In this document: in pieces, positions 60,412 to 64,000 of the stretch
Position numbering within the stretch: the stretch's first letter is position 1
How the letters are laid out: every line of letters starts with the position of its first letter
DNA from: JAWPMT01 sp965601475
Lineage (GTDB): Bacteria > Bacteroidota > Bacteroidia > Cytophagales > Cyclobacteriaceae
Direction of reading: 5' to 3'
NCBI GenBank assembly: GCA_965601475.1
Contig: OZ271832.1
Coordinates: forward strand, 310,001 to 374,000
DNA: 64,000 bases
Notes under the pieces: generated by a model
Told to the model about the DNA's origin: nothing
What the model saw: the letters and a program-made list of their open reading frames with translations, nothing else
The model's database searches: none
Program-made: the position numbers and the translations under genes

Positions 60412-62184
60412 TTAGCCGCCGACATCCTCCCAGTGCATCTCTGCCTCGGGCCTGTATGAACATAGCAAGCCGGTTTTGATGGAATTTGACAGGTGCTTTC
60501 CCAAAGCTTCATGCTCAATCGAGATCTTTTTGATGCTATCACGGATTCGCAGGGTAACAGCCGCTCTGGCTTTTTCCGCATTTGACCCCACCTTCCTGCT
60601 CTCCCCCTTCAATCCCAGTGACTTCGACAAATGCTCAACCAACTGGTCATACTCCCGTGTTAGTTTTTCAAATTGGGTGCTGTCGCTCAGGTCTTCGGCA
60701 ACCTGTAGTTCTTCTTGCAATTCGGCGATTCGATCCTGATAGGCTTTTTTGGATTGATCATCCACAATGGCCACACCCTGAGCGCCATCACTCAAGACTT
60801 GCATCAACTCCATGCAATGCACCTCCTCGTTGGGCCTCTGGACGAGTGTAAGAATGTCCAGAATCCCTTTGGTTTTTTTTAAGTCAAGCGTGGTCCCCGC
60901 ATAAGTCAATGTCACGATGCTGTTGGCCATGGAAAAGGAACCCACATGCTGATCCACCATCGGTGTCGCCTTATCCGTTGCATAGTCCCCTTTGGACCTG
61001 ATAAACTCATGAAACTTCGTCAGCCGCGAGGCCTGGCGATAAGGGTTCACCTCTTTCTGCCAGGAAAGAGCATCCTGGGTTTTGGTCTTGTCATGGAAGT
61101 AGATGTGCTTTTCAAACTTCTCAAGATACTGCTGCCAGTACACCAAGGCCTGCTCCTCTTCATCCAAATAGTATGAAGCGGCAGCCATGTATACCGGAAA
61201 GTCGATGTAAGTGGCCGACATCTCCAGTTTTCTGCCTAGTCTCAAAGCCTTTTGGAAATCACCCTGCTCGAAAGCTAGTGTAGCCCCAACGGACTGGTAC
61301 TTATCTCCCTTCAGCGGATTGAGATGACATGCACGTTCATAGAGCGCGACAGCCTCATCCACCGCACCCAAAAACATGAGCGAAAAGGCTATTTCCAGCA
61401 GCGTCGCCGGATCATTACTATTCATCTCCAGCGACTTGCGCAGGTAGAATTCGGATTGATCAAAATCCCTTTCAAAAAGCAGGACCCGACCCAGAATACA
61501 CAAAGACTGATAGTCGTTTTCATCGTTCTCAATGGCCTTGAGCGCGTACTTCTTTGCGCCACCCTGACTGATCTCCCACCGATCCCACAACTGGCAACTC
61601 CATTGGTTGAAGTAGCTGGAGGAAATCCCGGCATAGGCCCGGGCGTAGTTCGGTTGTTTCTTCAGGGCCTGCTCAAAAAAGGACCTCGCCTTTATATCTT
61701 CTTGCGGGGTTCCCTGCTTCAAAGACACATTACCTCGCAAGAGTAACTCATAGGCCTCCAGATCAATGGCTGGTTTTTGATACGACCTGGAGAGGATAGA
61801 CTGGCTCAATTGACCCTGCAGGAGATTGGTAACCTGCACCACAGCCTGATCCAGGAGCTCCAAAACACCGTCTTCCTGGTAATCTACTCTTTGGTCGTAG
61901 ATGACCTCATTTTGTGGTAATTCGATCAGTTGCACATTGATCATCATGCGATCCTGTACCCGTCGAAAATAACCCGTGATTACATGACTCACATGATATT
62001 TCCCCAGGATTTCCTCGTCATTCAATGACCATTGACCTGTAGAAAAATAAGATAGAATGGATAAGCCTTGAAACTTGGACAAATGATAGACCAGGTCCTC
62101 CTCAAAGTGCTCGGTAAGGGTGCTACCTTCCATTTGCGAGCGCTGAAAAGGCAGAATTGCCAATGTGATGTGGGACCTGACCAT
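60412..62184 (-). CDS. TolB-like domain, TPR repeats and C-terminal regulator-type domain
   Basis: A 590-residue cytoplasmic protein. Residues 1-120 resemble a TolB-like/FlgO-type domain (AILPFQRSQMEGSTLTEHFE, HVSHVITGYFRRVQDRMMIN), as found after DNA-binding or cyclase domains. Residues 140-370 hold about six TPR repeats (ARSFFEQALKKQPNYARAYA, SEFYLRKSLEMNSNDPATLL). The C-terminal 160 residues (ILDILTLVQRPNEEVHCMEL, KAYQDRIAELQEELQVAED, AEKARAAVTLRIRDSIKKIS, LGKHLSNSIKTGLLCSYRPE) match a domain I know from the ends of AAA/TPR regulators. No DNA-binding motif is obvious. Confidence 0.78.
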   Translation of the reverse strand: MVRSHITLAILPFQRSQMEGSTLTEHFEEDLVYHLSKFQGLSILSYFSTGQWSLNDEEILGKYHVSHVITGYFRRVQDRMMINVQLIELPQNEVIYDQRVDYQEDGVLELLDQAVVQVTNLLQGQLSQSILSRSYQKPAIDLEAYELLLRGNVSLKQGTPQEDIKARSFFEQALKKQPNYARAYAGISSSYFNQWSCQLWDRWEISQGGAKKYALKAIENDENDYQSLCILGRVLLFERDFDQSEFYLRKSLEMNSNDPATLLEIAFSLMFLGAVDEAVALYERACHLNPLKGDKYQSVGATLAFEQGDFQKALRLGRKLEMSATYIDFPVYMAAASYYLDEEEQALVYWQQYLEKFEKHIYFHDKTKTQDALSWQKEVNPYRQASRLTKFHEFIRSKGDYATDKATPMVDQHVGSFSMANSIVTLTYAGTTLDLKKTKGILDILTLVQRPNEEVHCMELMQVLSDGAQGVAIVDDQSKKAYQDRIAELQEELQVAEDLSDSTQFEKLTREYDQLVEHLSKSLGLKGESRKVGSNAEKARAAVTLRIRDSIKKISIEHEALGKHLSNSIKTGLLCSYRPEAEMHWEDVGG

Positions 62185-62353
62185 CTTCCTTGATACGAAA
62201 TAAGATAAAAAAAGCTACGGAATTTTGGAGCCTCCCAAATCAGCTGCCCAAACTCGCCGCGACATCAGGCGGAATTGGCAGCTATCGCCATGGATTTAGT
62301 TGTCCAGTTTCTGATTATTACCTTGCGTCCGCTTCAGCGGTAAATAATTGTCT

Positions 62354-63028
62354 ATGAAAGTGATTGTGACAGGTGCCACCGGCATGGTAGGCAAAGGTGT
62401 GTTACTGGAATGCCTGGACGACGAATCCATTACGGAAGTATTGTCCATTTCCAGAAGGAACCTGGGCATGAGCCATCCCAAGCTCCAGGAACTACTCCAT
62501 CAGGACTTCTCTGAATTTGACTCCGCCAGAGAGGCTTTACAGGGGTATGATGCCTGCTTTGCCTGCATGGGCGTGAGTGCCGCCGGATTAAAGGAGGAAG
62601 AATACACCCGACTGACCTATGGCTTTACCTTATCACTGGCCAAGGTGTTGAAAGACCTGAATCCGGATAGTACATTCATCTATGTATCCGGGCAAGGCAC
62701 TGATGGATCCGAAAAAGGAAGTACCATGTGGGCCCGGGTGAAGGGCAAAACGGAAAATGACCTCCTGAAGCTGGGATTTCGGCAGGCATTCATGTTCCGA
62801 CCAGGCATGATCATTCCCGTGCGTGGTGTCTCCCCGAGCAGCAAACTCTATCGGGTGCTGATCAACAATTTGACCTGGCTGTTGAAACTCATCAAGCTGC
62901 TGGCTCCAAAATCCGTTGTCAATTCAGCTCAAATTGGTCAAGCCATGATCAATGCCACGACGGATGGATATGACAAAAGTGTTATCCATCCTGTTGATAT
63001 TCTCAAACTTTCAACTAAGTCGGTATGA
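62354..63028 (+). CDS. NAD(P)H-binding epimerase-like protein
   Basis: About 224 residues with the Rossmann motif VTGATGMVGKGVLLEC at residues 4-19, EVLSISRR at the second strand, ACFACMGVSAAGLKEEEYTR and FIYVSGQGTDGSEKGSTMWA typical of atypical SDRs near the NAD-dependent epimerase family. The start at 62354 is preferred to a TTG two codons earlier. Its last four bases overlap the MBL-fold gene (ATGA at 63025-63028), so they are translationally coupled. The substrate is unknown. Confidence 0.88.
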   Translation: MKVIVTGATGMVGKGVLLECLDDESITEVLSISRRNLGMSHPKLQELLHQDFSEFDSAREALQGYDACFACMGVSAAGLKEEEYTRLTYGFTLSLAKVLKDLNPDSTFIYVSGQGTDGSEKGSTMWARVKGKTENDLLKLGFRQAFMFRPGMIIPVRGVSPSSKLYRVLINNLTWLLKLIKLLAPKSVVNSAQIGQAMINATTDGYDKSVIHPVDILKLSTKSV

Positions 63029-64000
63029 GAAGAATATTCAGATGGTTTTTCCTTGCCATTGGCGCTCTTGTTCTGGTGGTTTTGGTGACAGGGACGGCAT
63101 TTCTCAATCTGAGTCCCCAATTCGGCGGAACGGCAAGCCTAGAGCAACAAGAAATCTACGCAGCAACCGGGCACTTCGCTGATGGCATTTTCATCAATGA
63201 CGAGGAGATCGTAATGGAAATCAATTGCCACAGCATCTGGAACATGCTGAGAGAGGTACTGAACCCCGATCCCAATGTGGCACCTGACCGCAACATCGAA
63301 GTAGAGAAGATCAACCCCGAAAGCTTGATAAGTCCGAAGGATACCCTCACAAGAATTACCTGGCTGGGGCATTCATCTTTCCTGATCGAGACAGGAGGCA
63401 AAAAGGTGCTGATCGACCCCATTTTCAGCCAATATGCTGCCCCTCACCCCATGTTGGGGCGAGCCAGGTTCCATCGGGAAATGCCCATCACCATCCCGGA
63501 GCTATCAGATATTGACGTGATCATCATTTCCCATGACCACTACGATCACCTTGACTATCCGTCGATTGATCAGCTCAAGGACAAAGTCAACCATTTTTTT
63601 GTCCCACTCGGTGTAGGCAATCACCTGAGAAGATGGAACATCGGCCGGGATAGAATATCCGAATTGGACTGGTGGCAAGAGGCATCCTATGAGGGTTTGA
63701 AGATCGTTCTCGCTCCTTCGAGACATATGTCAGGCAGGGCTCTTACGGACCAGTCGGCTACGTTATGGGGATCGTGGATCATGCAAAACCAATACACCAA
63801 CATCTACTTTAGTGGAGATGGTGGCTATGGCAAGCACTTTGAAGAAATCGGCCAGCGATATGGACCATTTGACGTGGGATTAATGGAATGCGGCCAATAC
63901 AATGAACTTTGGAAAGATGTGCATATGATGCCCGAACAGTCGGTACAGGCTGCCATAGATGTACAAGCTGAGCTGATCGTACCCATCCACTGGGGGTCCT
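63025..64000 (+). CDS. MBL-fold metallo-hydrolase (UlaG/NAPE-PLD-like), 3' end beyond the window
   Basis: The visible part is about 325 residues and still open at the window end. An N-terminal transmembrane anchor (FLAIGALVLVVLVTGTAFL) is followed by a beta-lactamase fold: ITWLGHSSFLIETGGKKVLI, IDPIFSQYA, then the metal motif SHDHYDHLD, and later IYFSGDGGYGKHFEEIG and VPIHWGS, the last near the window end. This layout is typical of membrane-attached MBL proteins related to NAPE-PLD and UlaG. The start overlaps the epimerase-like gene by four bases. Translational coupling and shared pathway are inferred. Confidence 0.85.
   Translation, partial: MRRIFRWFFLAIGALVLVVLVTGTAFLNLSPQFGGTASLEQQEIYAATGHFADGIFINDEEIVMEINCHSIWNMLREVLNPDPNVAPDRNIEVEKINPESLISPKDTLTRITWLGHSSFLIETGGKKVLIDPIFSQYAAPHPMLGRARFHREMPITIPELSDIDVIIISHDHYDHLDYPSIDQLKDKVNHFFVPLGVGNHLRRWNIGRDRISELDWWQEASYEGLKIVLAPSRHMSGRALTDQSATLWGSWIMQNQYTNIYFSGDGGYGKHFEEIGQRYGPFDVGLMECGQYNELWKDVHMMPEQSVQAAIDVQAELIVPIHWGS

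Overview
The window looks like chromosomal DNA of a Bacteroidota bacterium, most likely of the Cytophagia/Cytophagales type. The signs are a TonB-dependent receptor with an N-terminal carboxypeptidase-regulatory-like domain, a lipoprotein with a Fibrobacter-succinogenes-type C-terminal domain, a TPR-containing histidine kinase paired with a LuxR-type regulator, three short Crp/Fnr-like regulators, AraC and HxlR regulators beside single oxidoreductases, many lipoprotein signals, and few strong Shine-Dalgarno sequences. Genus and species cannot be told from the sequence alone. No rRNA, tRNA, CRISPR array, insertion sequence or prophage gene was seen.

Layout. 1-7 kb: two SDR oxidoreductases, a PQQ-type sugar dehydrogenase lipoprotein, a membrane nucleotidyl cyclase, an AraC regulator, an EthD-like lipoprotein, a decayed parDE toxin-antitoxin pair and a PAS/HisKA protein without a kinase domain. 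7-11 kb: a minus-strand operon (SMP-30-like lipoprotein, small membrane protein, SDR, Old Yellow Enzyme) behind a Crp/Fnr-like regulator. 11-16 kb: two HxlR regulators, each divergent from redox or hydrolase genes, with palindromes between them, an SDR gene remnant, and an MBL-fold gene cut off from its lipoprotein signal by a stop codon. 16-21 kb: a large BNR-propeller exoprotein and a purple acid phosphatase. 21-31 kb: membrane genes, three alpha/beta hydrolases, a saccharopine-dehydrogenase-like protein and a ketopantoate-reductase/ATC-hydrolase fusion. The fusion and the genes behind it lie downstream of a sigma-54-type promoter and divergent from a sigma-54 activator.

31-38 kb: two Crp/Fnr regulators, a lipoprotein intradiol dioxygenase, a rhodanese, a methyltransferase, a potassium channel and two tandem NmrA-like genes preceded by a tandem palindrome. 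38-44 kb: a FISUMP lipoprotein, a tectonin-like propeller protein, a small unknown protein and a TPR histidine kinase/response regulator pair, linked by a recurring 18-bp palindrome. 44-50 kb: a MarR regulator with a membrane protein, an MMPL exporter and a TonB receptor, sharing TTGTA-N2-TACAA operators. 50-64 kb: a GT2-FkbM fusion, AraC regulators, a Fic protein with wHTH and inverted repeats at its start, an unusual array of six 38-39 bp hairpin units, an F420-reductase-like/NTF2-like pair, an ECF-like sigma factor, a sterol desaturase, a TolB-like/TPR protein and an MBL-fold protein cut by the window end.

The recurring theme is a local regulator next to, or divergent from, one to four redox or hydrolytic enzymes, with palindromic operators readable in the intergenic DNA. 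Functions of the enzyme sets are inferred from family only; substrates are not determined.
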